A stretch of 64,000 nt of DNA. Source: Pseudomonadota bacterium. GTDB taxonomy: Bacteria; Pseudomonadota; Gammaproteobacteria; Steroidobacterales; Steroidobacteraceae. Positions 27,257 through 37,862 of the stretch are shown one piece after another (position 1 is the first letter of the stretch; the number at the start of each line of letters is the position of its first letter). Below the pieces are notes generated by a model. It saw only the letters and a program-made list of their open reading frames with translations, was not told the origin of the DNA and ran no database searches. The stretch spans positions 1-64,000 of the forward strand of contig JAKBWB010000004.1 in NCBI GenBank assembly GCA_021843755.1, given 5' to 3'. A program made the position numbers and the translations under genes.

Positions 27257-28603
27257 TCACCGCATCGTGACCAGCTCCTCGGCGCTCGTCGGGTGAATGG
27301 CCACGGTATCGTCGAAATCCGCCTTGGTTGCCCCCATGCGCACGGCTACCGCGAACCCCTGCATCATCTCATCGGCCCCGGCGCCGATGACGTGCACCCC
27401 CACCACGCGCTGCTGCGGGCCCACGGTCACCAGCTTCATGTCGCAGCGCGGCTTGCGCTCGGTAAGTGCGTGGTACATGGGCACGAAGCTGGACTTGAAC
27501 ACGGTGACGTCGGCATCGCCATAGCGCTCGCGGGCCGCCGCTTCGGTCAGCCCGACCGTGCCGATCGGCGGATGGCCGAACACCACCGTCGGAATGTTTT
27601 GATAGTCGAGGTGGCGGTCGCCCCGACCGCCGAACAGACGGTCGGCGAGGCGCCGCCCCGCGGCGATCGCCACCGGCGTCAGTTGCGCCCGCCCGGTGAC
27701 ATCACCGATCGCGTAGATACCCGCGGTGCTGGTGGTCTGGTACTTGTCGGTCTCGATGAACCCTTCGGCATCGCAGGCCACTGCGGCGCTCGCGAGATTC
27801 AAGTCAGCGACAGCGCTGGCCCGGCCGATCGCCCACAGCACACAATCGAAGGGGCCGAGGCTGCGGCCGTCGCGAATGCGCAGGGTCAGGTCGCCGGTCT
27901 CACCGGCAAGGGCGTCGGGCACGGCCTGCGTGTGCACGACCACGCCCTCTGCGCCGAGGATCTTCAACATCGATTCCCCGAGCATCGTATCGAACTGCCG
28001 CAGCACCGCGCCGGTGCGGATGACGAGCGCCACGCTCGAGCCGAGCGCGGCGAAGATGCCCGCCAGCTCGAGCGCGATGTATCCGCTGCCCACCACGGCC
28101 ACGCGCCGCGGCCGCTCGGTGAGCTCGAAGAAGCCGTCCGAGGTAATGCCGCGCTCGGCTCCCGGCAGCGGCGGCAGCAGCGCGCGCCCGCCGGTGGCGA
28201 TGACGATGTGCGGCGCGGTGAGCCGGGTTCCGTTTACCGTGACCGAGTTTCGGTCGGCGAACGCCGCCCGGCCGCGCACCAGCGTGACGCCGCGCCTGTC
28301 GAGATTGCTCTGGTAGTTGGCGTTGAGGCGCTGGATGTACGCGTCGCGCTTGCCTTTCAACTTACCCCAGTCGTGGGCGCCGCAGGAGTGCGCAAACCCG
28401 TATTGCGGAGCGTCGTGTCCGCCCTCGGCGAGATCGGCGGCATACCACATGACCTTCTTCGGTACGCAACCGACGTTCACGCAGGTACCGCCCAGACGGT
28501 GTGATTCGATCAGTGCCACCTTGGCGCCGTACTCTGCCGCGCGCTGGGCCGTGGCCAGTCCACCGCTGCCGCCGCCGATGACGATCAGGTCGAGTCCGCT
28601 CAT
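27257..28603 (-). CDS. gor: glutathione-disulfide reductase
   Basis: A 448-residue flavoprotein that reduces oxidised glutathione with NADPH. The FAD-binding [20 protein letters not shown] is at about 11-30, the redox disulfide [10 protein letters not shown] at about 41-50, and NADPH-binding [17 protein letters not shown] at about 170-187. The dimer-interface His-Glu pair is in [11 protein letters not shown] at the end. The glutathione reductase assignment over a lipoamide or mercuric reductase rests on the CVNVGC spacing, the C-terminal motif and length. It lies between topA and prlC on the same strand. Confidence 0.94.
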   Translation of the reverse strand: MSGLDLIVIGGGSGGLATAQRAAEYGAKVALIESHRLGGTCVNVGCVPKKVMWYAADLAEGGHDAPQYGFAHSCGAHDWGKLKGKRDAYIQRLNANYQSNLDRRGVTLVRGRAAFADRNSVTVNGTRLTAPHIVIATGGRALLPPLPGAERGITSDGFFELTERPRRVAVVGSGYIALELAGIFAALGSSVALVIRTGAVLRQFDTMLGESMLKILGAEGVVVHTQAVPDALAGETGDLTLRIRDGRSLGPFDCVLWAIGRASAVADLNLASAAVACDAEGFIETDKYQTTSTAGIYAIGDVTGRAQLTPVAIAAGRRLADRLFGGRGDRHLDYQNIPTVVFGHPPIGTVGLTEAAARERYGDADVTVFKSSFVPMYHALTERKPRCDMKLVTVGPQQRVVGVHVIGAGADEMMQGFAVAVRMGATKADFDDTVAIHPTSAEELVTMR

Positions 28604-28634
28604 GCGCTTCCCATCAGGCCGGCAGCGCCGTGTA

Positions 28635-31274
28635 TTACTTGGCCGAGCGCGCGCGGCTCGAAGTCTTCGCGGCGCTCCTGGTCCGCTTGTTCACCGCGGA
28701 TGCCGTACCCCTGGCCTTCTTTGGCGCCGGACCTTCCGCTCGAGCCGGCCGCTCGTTGCTGTTGCGGCTCGCCTTGGCCGCTGCACGGATGGCCGGCCGG
28801 GCGCTCGCCACTCTACGCGCCGCACGCGGGGCGGCGATCCCGTCAGTCGCGTCGCTGCGCTGTTCCTGCTGTGAGCCGGTCCTGGGCGGCCGGGCCCCCG
28901 GCCCGCCCGATCCCGGGCGGGCGCTCGCCGCTTTCGCGGCTCGCCCAAAGCGGCCGCGTCGGCCTCGAGCCGGAGCCTGTGCGAGCATCGCCCGACACTC
29001 TTCCAGGGTCAGGGACTTCGGATCGCGGTCCTTGGGGATCTTGGCGTTCTTGGTGCCGTCGGTCACGTATGGGCCGAAGCGGCCGTTCAGCACCTGAATG
29101 CTGTCGATGCCGAAATCGCGGATGATCCGGTTGGCGTCCGCTTCCTTCTTCAGACGGATGACCTCCAGCGCCCGCTCGAGCGTCACGGTGTACGGATCGT
29201 CTTCCTTCAGGGAGACGTACTTGCTGCCGTACTTCACGTAGGGGCCGAAACGGCCGATGTTGCTCAACACGGGTTCGCCGTCGGCGGTCTCGCCCAGTGT
29301 TCGGGGCAGCTTGAACAATTCCATCGCATCGGCGAGGGTGATCGAATCCATCTTCTGGCCCGGCCTGAGACCGGCGAAGCGGGGCTTCTCGGCGTCATCC
29401 TTGGTGCCGATCTGCACGAACGGACCGAAGCGGCCCATGCGCACGGTGACCGGCTTGCCGGATGCGGCATCGATTCCGAGTTCGCGCGCCTGTGCGACCT
29501 GCTCGCGCGTGACGTTCTTCTCGATCTGCTCGACCTGATGGATGAAGGGCTTCCAGAACTTCTCGAGCGGCACGGTCCAGCGTTCCTCGCCGCGCGAGAC
29601 GGCGTCCAGCTCGTCCTCCATGGCGGCCGTGAAGCCGTACTCGACGTAGCGGTGAAAGTGCTCGGTGAGGAAGCGGTTGACGATCTTGCCGATGTCGGTC
29701 GGCACGAAGCGCCGGTTGTCCATCTCGACGTATTCGCGGTCCTGCAGGGTCGAGATGATCGTCGCATAGGTCGAGGGGCGGCCGATACCGTGTTCCTCGA
29801 GCGCCTTGACCAGGGAGGCCTCGCTGTAGCGAGGTGGCGGTTCGGTGAAGTGCTGAGCGGCAGTGAGGCTGAGCAGATCGACCGCATCGCCTTCGTTCAG
29901 CGGCGGCAGTGAGTGGCTCTCCTCCTCGCCCTTGGCATCGTCGGTCCCCTCCTGATAGACCGAGATGTATCCGGGCTTGACCAGCGTTGAGCCGGTGGCG
30001 CGCAGCAGGTGCCGATCCGGCCCGTCGGGTCCGGCCAGCATGTCGGCGGCTACGGTGTCGAATACGGCCAGCGCCATCTGCGAGGCTACGGCTCGCTTCC
30101 AGATGAGCGCGTACAACCGGTACAGATCGTGGTCGATCTTGCCCTCGACGTCCGCAGGCGTGACTGCCGCGGAGGTCGGTCGGATGGCCTCGTGCGCCTC
30201 CTGTGCGTTCTTCGACTTGGTTTTGAACACACGCGGTTCCTCCGCGACTTCCTCCTTGCCGTACAGACGTGCGGCGACCGCGCGGATTTCCTGCACCGCT
30301 TCCTGCGCGAGGGACACCGAGTCGGTGCGCATGTAGGTGATCAGGCCGATATTGCCTTCGCCGAGATCGACGCCCTCATACAGCTGTTGCGCCAGGCGCA
30401 TGGTGCGGCGCGCGTTGAAGCCGAGTTTGCGCGCCGCCTCCTGCTGCAGCGTCGAGGTGGTGAACGGCGGCGCGGGAGCACGGCGTCGCTGCTTGCGTTC
30501 GACCGTGAGCACGTGCAGTCGTCCAGGCGTCTGACCGCCGGCCGCATCGCGTGCGAGGGCCTGCACGGTGTGCTCGGCCTCGCGCGCGGTCGCCTCATTG
30601 GTAAACGAGAACTGCTCGACCTTGCGGCCGCGATATTCGACCAGCTTCAGCGGAAACGGCGTGGTGCTCAGCGCCTCGCCTTCCAGGGTCCAGTATTCCC
30701 GCGCAACGAACGCTTCGATCTCCGCTTCTCGCTCGCAGATCATGCGCAGCGCGGGGCTCTGTACGCGTCCCGCGGAGAGGCCGCGGCGAACCTTCTTCCA
30801 AAGCAGGGGCGAGAGGTTGAACCCGACCAGATAATCGAGCGCGCGGCGGGCTTGTTGCGCGTTGACCAGATCGAGCGACAGCCCGCGCGGGCGCTCGACC
30901 GCCTCGCGAATCGCATTGCGCGTGATCTCGTAGAAGACCACCCGGTGTACAGCCTTGCCGTCGAGCTCGCCGCGCGACTCCAGGATCTCCTTCAGGTGCC
31001 AGGCGATGGCCTCGCCTTCCCGGTCCGGATCGGTCGCCAGATAGAGGGCTTTGGATTTCTTCAGGCCGCGGACGATGCTTTCCACGTGGCGCTCGTTCTT
31101 CGTCAGCACCTCGTAGCGCATTGCGTAGTCGTGCTCCGGATCGACCGCGCCTTCCTTGGGCACCAGGTCACGCACGTGCCCATAGGAGGCCAGGACGTCA
31201 AAGTCCTTGCCCAGGTACTTCTTGATGGTTTTCGCTTTGGCTGGCGATTCGACGACGACCAGGTTTTCTGCCAT
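28635..31274 (-). CDS. topA: DNA topoisomerase I with basic C-terminal tail
   Basis: An 879-residue type IA topoisomerase that relaxes negative supercoils. The Toprim domain starts [18 protein letters not shown], with the acidic motif [13 protein letters not shown] at about 113-125. The active-site tyrosine is in [11 protein letters not shown] at about 309-319. The C-terminus has three GRFGP(F/Y)V repeat units instead of the CxxC zinc fingers of E. coli. The last 110 residues are rich in Arg, Lys, Ala and Ser. It follows smg by 16 bases. Confidence 0.97.
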   Translation of the reverse strand: MAENLVVVESPAKAKTIKKYLGKDFDVLASYGHVRDLVPKEGAVDPEHDYAMRYEVLTKNERHVESIVRGLKKSKALYLATDPDREGEAIAWHLKEILESRGELDGKAVHRVVFYEITRNAIREAVERPRGLSLDLVNAQQARRALDYLVGFNLSPLLWKKVRRGLSAGRVQSPALRMICEREAEIEAFVAREYWTLEGEALSTTPFPLKLVEYRGRKVEQFSFTNEATAREAEHTVQALARDAAGGQTPGRLHVLTVERKQRRRAPAPPFTTSTLQQEAARKLGFNARRTMRLAQQLYEGVDLGEGNIGLITYMRTDSVSLAQEAVQEIRAVAARLYGKEEVAEEPRVFKTKSKNAQEAHEAIRPTSAAVTPADVEGKIDHDLYRLYALIWKRAVASQMALAVFDTVAADMLAGPDGPDRHLLRATGSTLVKPGYISVYQEGTDDAKGEEESHSLPPLNEGDAVDLLSLTAAQHFTEPPPRYSEASLVKALEEHGIGRPSTYATIISTLQDREYVEMDNRRFVPTDIGKIVNRFLTEHFHRYVEYGFTAAMEDELDAVSRGEERWTVPLEKFWKPFIHQVEQIEKNVTREQVAQARELGIDAASGKPVTVRMGRFGPFVQIGTKDDAEKPRFAGLRPGQKMDSITLADAMELFKLPRTLGETADGEPVLSNIGRFGPYVKYGSKYVSLKEDDPYTVTLERALEVIRLKKEADANRIIRDFGIDSIQVLNGRFGPYVTDGTKNAKIPKDRDPKSLTLEECRAMLAQAPARGRRGRFGRAAKAASARPGSGGPGARPPRTGSQQEQRSDATDGIAAPRAARRVASARPAIRAAAKASRNSNERPARAEGPAPKKARGTASAVNKRTRSAAKTSSRARSAK

Positions 31275-31290
31275 GTCTTCTTGTATCCGA

Positions 31291-31785
31291 TCAGTGCCGC
31301 GCGACCCCGCGCTCGCCGGCCATCAGCGCCTCGAAACGGGTGAACGCGTCGGACTGTCCAGGCTGCACGGACAGTGCCAGCAGCACCACCCATTTCAGTT
31401 GCTCCAGTGAAGGCTCCTCGACATCCAGCGCCAGTGTGCACTCGATGACCCGCTCGCGCTGCTCGGGCGAGAGCACGCCGTCCCGGTCGAGACGGGTGAG
31501 GAACGCCCGGCACTCGTCCGAGAGCCGCCAGAGTTCCCCGTCGGCATACACCCGCACAGCATGCCGCGGCCCGGCCGAGCTCGTGCTCGAGACCCACTCC
31601 GAGTCCTCGGCCAGCGCCGACAGCCACTCCATCGCGCGCACGACCTCACCGGTCGTGAAGCCCTTGCGTGCGAGCGCAGACAATATCTGTTGCCGGCCAG
31701 GCCGTTCGTCGGGGTCCGACATCATGTAGTGGTCGTAGACGTAGATCAGGACGTCGAGAACGCAGCCAGTTGTCATTGAATTCAA
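31291..31785 (-). CDS. smg: Smg family protein (DUF494)
   Basis: A 164-residue Smg-family protein of unknown biochemical role, almost always found next to dprA. It begins MNSMTTGCVLDVLIYVYDHYM and contains the family pattern LDRDGVLSPEQRERVIECTLALD. It sits 2 bases after the dprA stop and 16 bases before topA, a conserved operon order in gammaproteobacteria. Confidence 0.94.
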   Translation of the reverse strand: MNSMTTGCVLDVLIYVYDHYMMSDPDERPGRQQILSALARKGFTTGEVVRAMEWLSALAEDSEWVSSTSSAGPRHAVRVYADGELWRLSDECRAFLTRLDRDGVLSPEQRERVIECTLALDVEEPSLEQLKWVVLLALSVQPGQSDAFTRFEALMAGERGVARH

Positions 31786-31787
31786 CG

Positions 31788-32870
31788 TCAGTCCGAATCG
31801 ATCCGGCCGTAGCGGCCGCCGGGGTATGGTGCGACACGACCCTGCAGCTCGAGAATCAGCAGCATCGAAGCGATCGATTCGCCGGACAAGCCAGAACGGG
31901 CCGCGAGGGTATCGAAGGTCACGGGCTCGAAACCGAGCGCATCTAACAGCATTTCATATTCCTTGTCCAATGCGTGCACCTGCGGATTTTTCATAATTAT
32001 TTGATTTTCTTGGCAAAACGCGATCTCTGCCAGTACCTGTGCCGGAGTCTCGACCAGATGGGCACCCTCGCGGATCAGCTGATGGCACCCGCGCGAGAGC
32101 GGATTGCGGACCGACCCGGGAACCGCAAAGACCTCCCGGCCCTGATCGGCCGCCAGGTGCGCGGTGATCAGCGAGCCGCTCCCGGCGGCGGCCTCGACCA
32201 CCAACGTACCCAACGACAGTCCGCTGATGACCCGGTTGCGCCGCGGGAAATTCTGCCGCTGGGGCGCAACCCAGGGCGGGAATTCCGAGACCAGCGCGCC
32301 TCGGCGCAGGATGCGCTCGGCCAGCCCGGCGTTCTCTCGCGGGTACCTGTGGGCCAGACCGCAGCCGAGCACGGCGATCGTCGTGCCGTCGGCCTCGAGC
32401 GCGCCCTCGTGGCCCGCCGCATCGATGCCCCACGCCATCCCGCTGGTGATCACCAGCCCGGCGCGCGCCAGCGCTGCGGCGAACTCGCGTCCGATGCGAC
32501 ATCCGGCCGGCGTTGGGCGGCGCGATCCGACCACCGCCAGCTGGGGCCGCCTCAGCGCAGCGACATCGCCCTGGACGTAGAGCACGGGGGGCGCGCCGCG
32601 CGTGGCCGCCAATTGCGGCGGATACGCCGCGTCCAGGCACAGCACCGGCTGTGCGCCGTGCGACTCGCACCAGTGCACGTCGGCGCGTACGGCGGGAGGT
32701 TCCGGCGCCGCCAGGTAGGTCCGCACGGCTTCGGGCAGGGGCACGCGGGCGATCACCCCCGGCGCGCACAGTCGGGCCGGATCGGCTGCCTCCCGCGCCA
32801 GCGCCTGAACATGCTCGGCGGTCAGGCCTGGTGCGCGGGCCAATCGGGCGCACAGGTGAGCGAGGCTCAT
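31788..32870 (-). CDS. dprA: DNA-processing protein DprA
   Basis: A 360-residue protein that loads RecA on incoming single-stranded DNA in transformation. The start at 32870 (MSLAHLCARL) is chosen by homology; the frame is open far upstream but that part overlaps rlmJ on the other strand. The Rossmann core has VVGSRRPTPAGCRIGREFAA at about 141-160, TSGMAWGIDAAGHEGAL and FPRRNRVISGLSLGTLVVEAA at about 223-243. A C-terminal winged-helix-like domain (FDTLAARSGLSGESIASML) follows. It begins the dprA-smg-topA operon. Confidence 0.95.
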   Translation of the reverse strand: MSLAHLCARLARAPGLTAEHVQALAREAADPARLCAPGVIARVPLPEAVRTYLAAPEPPAVRADVHWCESHGAQPVLCLDAAYPPQLAATRGAPPVLYVQGDVAALRRPQLAVVGSRRPTPAGCRIGREFAAALARAGLVITSGMAWGIDAAGHEGALEADGTTIAVLGCGLAHRYPRENAGLAERILRRGALVSEFPPWVAPQRQNFPRRNRVISGLSLGTLVVEAAAGSGSLITAHLAADQGREVFAVPGSVRNPLSRGCHQLIREGAHLVETPAQVLAEIAFCQENQIIMKNPQVHALDKEYEMLLDALGFEPVTFDTLAARSGLSGESIASMLLILELQGRVAPYPGGRYGRIDSD

Positions 32871-33083
32871 GGACGGGCAGCTTAGGACGGCGCGAGGTCC
32901 GCCGGGGCACGCAAATGTGCCGCGTTGCATCGCAAATGCAGCGGTGCCTCGGCGCCAACTCAGTGACCTGCCGCGCCCAGCCAGGGGCGCCGTGCGACTC
33001 TTGTTCCCTCGCGCGCAATGTGCCGAGGGATGTTCCCGAGCGTTACGGAACAGGTGCACTGCATTCGCGCATACTCTGGGCGC
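32871..33083. promoter_or_regulatory. divergent region dprA / rlmJ
   Basis: 213 bases between divergent starts. Both promoters must lie here, but I cannot name clear -35/-10 boxes. No other coding sequence is supported. Confidence 0.45.
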
Positions 33084-33923
33084 ATGAAGTATCGACACCT
33101 CTACCACGCCGGCAACTTTGCCGACGTACACAAGCACGTGACGCTTTTGGCGGCGCTCGGGGCGCTCAAGCGCAAAGAGAAGGGGTTTCTGTACTTCGAA
33201 ACCCACGCCGGGCGTGGCGTGTACGATCTGGCCGATTCGGCGGCGGAGTCGCGCCACGGGATCGGGCGGCTCGTCGGCACCGCATGCGTCGCCGCGCCGC
33301 TGCGCCGCTATCTCATGCTGCTCGAGCAGTTGCGCGTCGGCCGCGGCCGGTCGCGTTTGTATCCCGGCTCGCCGTGGCTGGCGGTGAGCGAGCTTCGCGC
33401 CCAGGACCGCGCGGTGTTCGTCGAGTCCGTGCCCGAGGAGGCGCGCGCGCTCGAGCGAGCGTTGTCCGGCGCGGGCGCGGTGCGCATCCGCGCCGAGGTG
33501 GGCGATGGATTCGAGAAATTGCGATCGGTGTTGCCGCCGCCACAAGGGCGTGCGCTGACGCTCATTGATCCGCCGTACGAGGACACGCGGCGTGACTTCG
33601 AGCGCACGAGCGCGGCGGTGGCCGACGCGATCAAGCGTTTTCCGACGGGAGTGGTGGCTGTCTGGTACCCGGTGAAGGTTGCCCGCGATACGGAGCGCTG
33701 GCTCGACGGGATGGCGCGGCGGATCACGCGAGCCATGCTGACCGCGGAGCTGCGGCTGTATCCGGCGGACTCGCGAGTCGCGCTCAACGGCTCCGGCATG
33801 TTGATCATCAATCCGCCCTACCAACTTGATGTCGAGCTCGCGGAATCGCTCGCTGAGCTGTATGGTCGGCTGGCCGTCGGGCCCGGCGGCGGGATCATCG
33901 TGCAGCCGCGCGAGGCACGCTAG
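33084..33923 (+). CDS. rlmJ: 23S rRNA (adenine2030-N6)-methyltransferase RlmJ
   Basis: A 279-residue methyltransferase that modifies A2030 of 23S rRNA. The start MKYRHLYHAGNFADVHKH is the family signature; the frame is open 66 bases further but without homology. The SAM site lies in FETHAGRGVYDL at about 41-52 and the catalytic motif is TLIDPPYE near 165-172. Length matches E. coli RlmJ (280). It is followed by aroE after 132 bases on the same strand. Confidence 0.96.
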   Translation: MKYRHLYHAGNFADVHKHVTLLAALGALKRKEKGFLYFETHAGRGVYDLADSAAESRHGIGRLVGTACVAAPLRRYLMLLEQLRVGRGRSRLYPGSPWLAVSELRAQDRAVFVESVPEEARALERALSGAGAVRIRAEVGDGFEKLRSVLPPPQGRALTLIDPPYEDTRRDFERTSAAVADAIKRFPTGVVAVWYPVKVARDTERWLDGMARRITRAMLTAELRLYPADSRVALNGSGMLIINPPYQLDVELAESLAELYGRLAVGPGGGIIVQPREAR

Positions 33924-34055
33924 AACTCATCTGCGGCGCACAGCCTCGCGCCGGGAGATCGCGATTGTCCGGGAACGCCGTGATTGCGGTCGCGGCGCGC
34001 CCACGAAGAGTGCGGTTTACGTGACAGCTGCGCAGCGGGGGCGCAATATCGGCGC

Positions 34056-34922
34056 ATGGAAGGGAGAGTGGACCAGTATGCGGTGGTGGGTCATCCGGTC
34101 GGCCACAGTCTGTCGCCCTTCATCCATTCCCTGTTCGCGCGCCAGACCGGTCAAGTGTTGAGCTATCGGCTGATGGACGTCGAGCCGGAGCACTTCAACG
34201 AGCGGGTGAGCGAGTTTTTCGCCGCGGGGGGGCGCGGCGTGAACATCACCGTGCCGCACAAGGGCCGGGCACTGGCGCTCGCCGATGAGCTGACGGAGCG
34301 AGCGTGGCGCGCCGGCGCGGTCAACACGCTGGCGGTGCGCGACGACGGGACTGTGCTCGGTGACAACACCGACGGGGTCGGGCTGACCCAGGACCTGGTG
34401 GTCAACCTGGATCTGACGCTCCGGCAGCGCAGCATCCTGCTGATCGGTGCCGGCGGCGCGGCGCGCGGGGTGATCGCATCGCTGTTGGCGCTTGCGCCGC
34501 AGCGGGTCGTCGTCGCCAATCGTACGGCCGAGCGGGCCGCGGCGCTCGCCGCGATGTTCGCGGGGCTCGGCCCGATCGAGGGTTGCGGCTTCGGCGAGCT
34601 CGAGCCCACAGCGTTCGATGTGATCGTCAACGCCACTTCCGCCAGCCTCAGCGGCGAGCTGCCGCAGGTGCCGGCGGCGGCCGTAGGCCCGGATACGTTC
34701 TGCTATGACATGGCCTACGGGCGGGGGGATACGCCGTTCGTGCGCTGGGCACGGGAGCTGGGCTGCCGTGACGCCGTGCCGGGCTGGGGAATGCTGGTCG
34801 AGCAGGCCGCCGAGTCATTCCGCCTGTGGCGCGGCGTGCGCCCGCTCACCGCGCCGGTGCTCAAGGCGCTTGCCGGCCGCGCTGGCCCGGACGGAATGAG
34901 CGGAATCAGCGCTTCAAACTAA
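34056..34922 (+). CDS. aroE: shikimate dehydrogenase
   Basis: A 288-residue NADPH-dependent enzyme that reduces 3-dehydroshikimate in aromatic amino-acid synthesis. Start MEGRVDQYAVVGHPVGHSLSP is chosen by homology. Substrate residues are seen in SLSPFIHS, NITVPHKGRA (Lys about 69) and GDNTDGVG (Asp about 105). The NADP loop is LLIGAGGAARGV at about 129-140 and NRT follows. The stop codon overlaps the stop of the convergent LysM gene by 4 bases (TAA and TAG share bases at 34919-34922). Confidence 0.96.
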   Translation: MEGRVDQYAVVGHPVGHSLSPFIHSLFARQTGQVLSYRLMDVEPEHFNERVSEFFAAGGRGVNITVPHKGRALALADELTERAWRAGAVNTLAVRDDGTVLGDNTDGVGLTQDLVVNLDLTLRQRSILLIGAGGAARGVIASLLALAPQRVVVANRTAERAAALAAMFAGLGPIEGCGFGELEPTAFDVIVNATSASLSGELPQVPAAAVGPDTFCYDMAYGRGDTPFVRWARELGCRDAVPGWGMLVEQAAESFRLWRGVRPLTAPVLKALAGRAGPDGMSGISASN

Positions 34923-36199
34923 GGATTGCCGACGACGTCGCCGTCGTTGATGGCGTGCGAGGCGGCCACCACCAGGGCGAACGACAGGTGCCGGTACGTC
35001 TTGAACACCAGCAGCGTAGCGATGCGATAGTTGGGCAGCTTCACGCGCGGCGAGAGCAGCGTGCCGGAGGAGCCCAATGCATGGAAGAACCAGGCGAACG
35101 CGCCGTAGGGATCGTGCACCACCCTGCCTCGGTGGTCGACCGCCAGCACATCTCCGGGGACCAGACCGGCGCGGCTGCCGCGGTCGACGACCACGATGTC
35201 GTACGTGCCGGCCATGTCCTCCTGCCCCCCGGTGCCGCCGACCACGCAGATGATCTGGCCGTGCACGGGGCGGGAGGGTGCACGCGGCTCCATGGTGAGC
35301 GGCAGTGGCGCGTCATTCGTGACCAGCCGATCGCCCGGGAAGGTCTCGCGCGCCGAGTTTGTGATGATCGCGGTGGCCGGATCGCCAGCGGCGGTCACCA
35401 CGGCTGTGCCCGTGAACGCGCCGAGGTAGCCGTAAACGTGTCCGAAGCCCCAATACCCGGGTGCACGCAGCGGCTGCTCGACGTGGATCACGCTGTAGCG
35501 GTTGTGAGGATGGTGTCCCAGATTGCTGACGTAGATCACGAAGCCCGAGCCGGCCACCTGGTGCTGATCGCGGATGGCGATGACGTGGGGTGCGCGGCGG
35601 ATCTGGCCGGCTGTAAACACCACGGGGCGCGTCAGAAACGGGGCAATCGCCGAGTACGGAATCGTCGGTATGGCGGCGGTAATGGGCGTGCTGCGCAGGT
35701 GCGGCTGGAGCATCACCGTCGATTCTTGCCTGCGCAGCGGGCTGGGTCGCACCACGCGGATCATGGGCTTGCCGTTTCTCCCGTAGGCGAGCGCCAGCAC
35801 GTCGCCCGGATAGATCCAGTGGGGATTGTGGATCTTGGGATTGATGTACCAGACCTCGGGCCAGGCCCAAGGATTGCGCAGGAACTTTGCCGCGATACCC
35901 CAAAGCGTATCCCCGGGCTTGACCGTATATGTCATCGGGGCACTGGCGCGAATGATCGGTGTCGGATCGGCGGAGGTATTCGAACGAGACCGGTCCTGCG
36001 TGGCGAGCGCCGCTGCAGGCGCCGGCGCCGGGCGAGACAGCCCAGGGGAATGACCTGCGCCAGCCGGTGGGCCGGCGGGGGCGGGGCGGGTGACGCCATG
36101 CAGCGAAGTGCAGGCTCCGAGCAGGACCGAGGCCCCGATCACCAGCAGAAGGCGCGTACTGCGAATCTGATTTGACCCCATGGGCGGGTATAATCGCAT
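34919..36199 (-). CDS. LysM-domain lipoprotein
   Basis: A 426-residue envelope protein. The start at 36199 has GGGGGAG about 5 bases upstream; an internal ATG at 36181 has none. A hydrophobic stretch and lipobox (VLLGAC) are near residues 19-30. A LysM domain at about 90-135 ([18 protein letters not shown], then [13 protein letters not shown]) should bind peptidoglycan. The C-terminal 280 residues hold repeated beta-type sequence that I cannot assign. LysM proteins of this kind are usually beside dprA; here rlmJ and aroE lie between. Confidence 0.9.
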   Translation of the reverse strand: MRLYPPMGSNQIRSTRLLLVIGASVLLGACTSLHGVTRPAPAGPPAGAGHSPGLSRPAPAPAAALATQDRSRSNTSADPTPIIRASAPMTYTVKPGDTLWGIAAKFLRNPWAWPEVWYINPKIHNPHWIYPGDVLALAYGRNGKPMIRVVRPSPLRRQESTVMLQPHLRSTPITAAIPTIPYSAIAPFLTRPVVFTAGQIRRAPHVIAIRDQHQVAGSGFVIYVSNLGHHPHNRYSVIHVEQPLRAPGYWGFGHVYGYLGAFTGTAVVTAAGDPATAIITNSARETFPGDRLVTNDAPLPLTMEPRAPSRPVHGQIICVVGGTGGQEDMAGTYDIVVVDRGSRAGLVPGDVLAVDHRGRVVHDPYGAFAWFFHALGSSGTLLSPRVKLPNYRIATLLVFKTYRHLSFALVVAASHAINDGDVVGNP

Positions 36200-36320
36200 T
36201 TCGGCTCCCCCGTGTACGGCGGTTCAATGTCAAGTTGTGCAGCCGGTCACGGTCGCGGCCGGGACGGCTGCCGGACGGGGACCGTCGGAACCCCTATCCC
36301 CATCCCCACTCCAAGTGCTC
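36200..36320. promoter_or_regulatory. divergent region LysM gene / def
   Basis: 121 bases between divergent starts, so promoters for the LysM gene and the def operon are expected. I could not identify boxes with confidence. A plus-strand frame that runs through it is the unsupported N-terminal extension of def. Confidence 0.45.
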
Positions 36321-36857
36321 ATGACGCTGCGAACGATTCTTGAGTTTCCCGATCCGCGGCTGCGCACTCGCGCCCAGCCGGTCACCCGTTTCGATGCCGG
36401 TGTGGAGCGCCTGATCGATGACATGCTCGAGACCCTGTACGACGCTCCCGGCATCGGCCTCGCGGCGACCCAGGTCGATGTGCATCAACGCCTCATTGTC
36501 ATCGATGTCTCACAGGCGCACAACGAGCCGTTGGTGCTGATCAATCCGCAGATTCTCATGCTCGAGGGTGAGACGAGCACCGAAGAGGGCTGTCTGTCGG
36601 TTCCGGGCATTTTCGATACGGTCAAGCGCGCCGCCCGCATCCGTGTGCGCGCCCAGGAGCGTGACGGCACGGTGTTCGAGCGCGAGTGCGCCGATCTGTT
36701 GGCGGTGTGCGTCCAGCACGAGATGGATCACCTCGAGGGCAAGCTGTTCGTGGACCACCTTTCCAACCTTAAGCGTGAGCGTATCCGCAAGAAGCTGGAC
36801 AAGGAGCGCAAGACCCGGTCACGGCGCCGCGCGACGGCGGCCCGATCAGCCCTGTAA
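36321..36857 (+). CDS. def: peptide deformylase
   Basis: A 178-residue Fe/Zn enzyme that removes the formyl group from new proteins. It shows the three family motifs: [11 protein letters not shown] at about 44-54, EEGCLSVPG with metal-binding Cys at about 90-98, and [12 protein letters not shown] with two His at about 132-143. ATG 36321 fits the family start. It opens the run def-fmt-rsmB, with fmt 12 bases downstream. Confidence 0.97.
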   Translation: MTLRTILEFPDPRLRTRAQPVTRFDAGVERLIDDMLETLYDAPGIGLAATQVDVHQRLIVIDVSQAHNEPLVLINPQILMLEGETSTEEGCLSVPGIFDTVKRAARIRVRAQERDGTVFERECADLLAVCVQHEMDHLEGKLFVDHLSNLKRERIRKKLDKERKTRSRRRATAARSAL

Positions 36858-36869
36858 GCGGACCGGCCC

Positions 36870-37862
36870 GTGCCCCAGCCAGCCGCCTTGCGCGTGGCGT
36901 TCGCGGGCACGCCGCAGTTCGCGTTGCCGGTGCTGCTGGAGCTGCTGCATTCGCGTCATCGGGTCGTCGGGGTTCTCACCCAACCTGATCGGCCCAGGGG
37001 ACGTGGGCGACAGCTGGGGTCCTCGCCCGTCAAGTTGGCCGCGCAATCGAGCGTGCCCATCTGCCAGCCGACCGCTCTGAAGGAGCCGGCCGACTGGGCA
37101 ACGCTGAAAGAGTGGCGACCGGACGTGCTCGTTGTGGTCGCCTATGGCTTGATTCTCCCGCAGCCGGTACTCGACTTGCCCCCGCTCGGTTGTCTCAATG
37201 TGCACGCCTCGCTGCTCCCGCGGTGGCGCGGCGCGGCTCCCATCGAGCGGGCGCTGCTCGCCGGGGACCGTGAAACCGGCCTGACCGTGATGCGCATGGA
37301 GGCCGGGCTCGACACCGGTCCGATTCTGCTGCAGCAACATGTGCCGATCGAGCCGCACGATACGGGCGCGAGCCTGCGCGACCGGCTGGCCGACCTGTCA
37401 GGACCGCTGCTGCTGCGAGCCCTGGACGGCGTGGCGGACGGGACACTTGTGGCCACACCCCAGCCGGCGGAGGGCGTCACCTACGCCCGCAAGCTGGACA
37501 AGAGCGAAGCGCGCATCGACTGGCGACGGCCCGCGGCGGACATCGAGCGACTCATCCGCGCGCTGCAGCCGTGGGCCACAGCCGATACGGTGCGTGTCGA
37601 TGCGCAGACCGGCGAACAGGAGCGCCTTCTGGTGCATGCCGCCCGGATCGCCCCCGATTGCCCCGAGTCGGGTACTGCGCCGGGATGCGTCGTGGAGGCG
37701 GTCGGGCGGCACAGGGATGGCTACATCAGGGTTCGGTGCGGGGAGGGTTGCCTGGATCTGCTCGCGCTGCAGCGGCCGGGCGGTTCGCGTCAGCCCGCCG
37801 GCGTGTTCGCCAGCGGTCATCACGCGCTGGTGGCGGGCGCACAATTGGGCGACGCGCGTTGA
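36870..37862 (+). CDS. fmt: methionyl-tRNA formyltransferase
   Basis: A 330-residue enzyme that formylates Met-tRNA for initiation, the counterpart of def. It starts at GTG. Signatures are RVAFAGTPQFALPVLLELL at about 8-26, VAYGLILPQPVLDLPPLGCLNVHASLLPRWRG near 90-121 in two adjoining blocks, and the catalytic region AGLDTGPIL. A C-terminal tRNA-binding domain follows. The stop TGA overlaps the TTG start of rsmB. Confidence 0.96.
   Translation: MPQPAALRVAFAGTPQFALPVLLELLHSRHRVVGVLTQPDRPRGRGRQLGSSPVKLAAQSSVPICQPTALKEPADWATLKEWRPDVLVVVAYGLILPQPVLDLPPLGCLNVHASLLPRWRGAAPIERALLAGDRETGLTVMRMEAGLDTGPILLQQHVPIEPHDTGASLRDRLADLSGPLLLRALDGVADGTLVATPQPAEGVTYARKLDKSEARIDWRRPAADIERLIRALQPWATADTVRVDAQTGEQERLLVHAARIAPDCPESGTAPGCVVEAVGRHRDGYIRVRCGEGCLDLLALQRPGGSRQPAGVFASGHHALVAGAQLGDAR

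Noticed and set aside
32871-33824. Long N-terminal extension of the dprA frame
   Set aside because: The part upstream of 32870 has no DprA homology and overlaps the well-supported rlmJ gene on the other strand.
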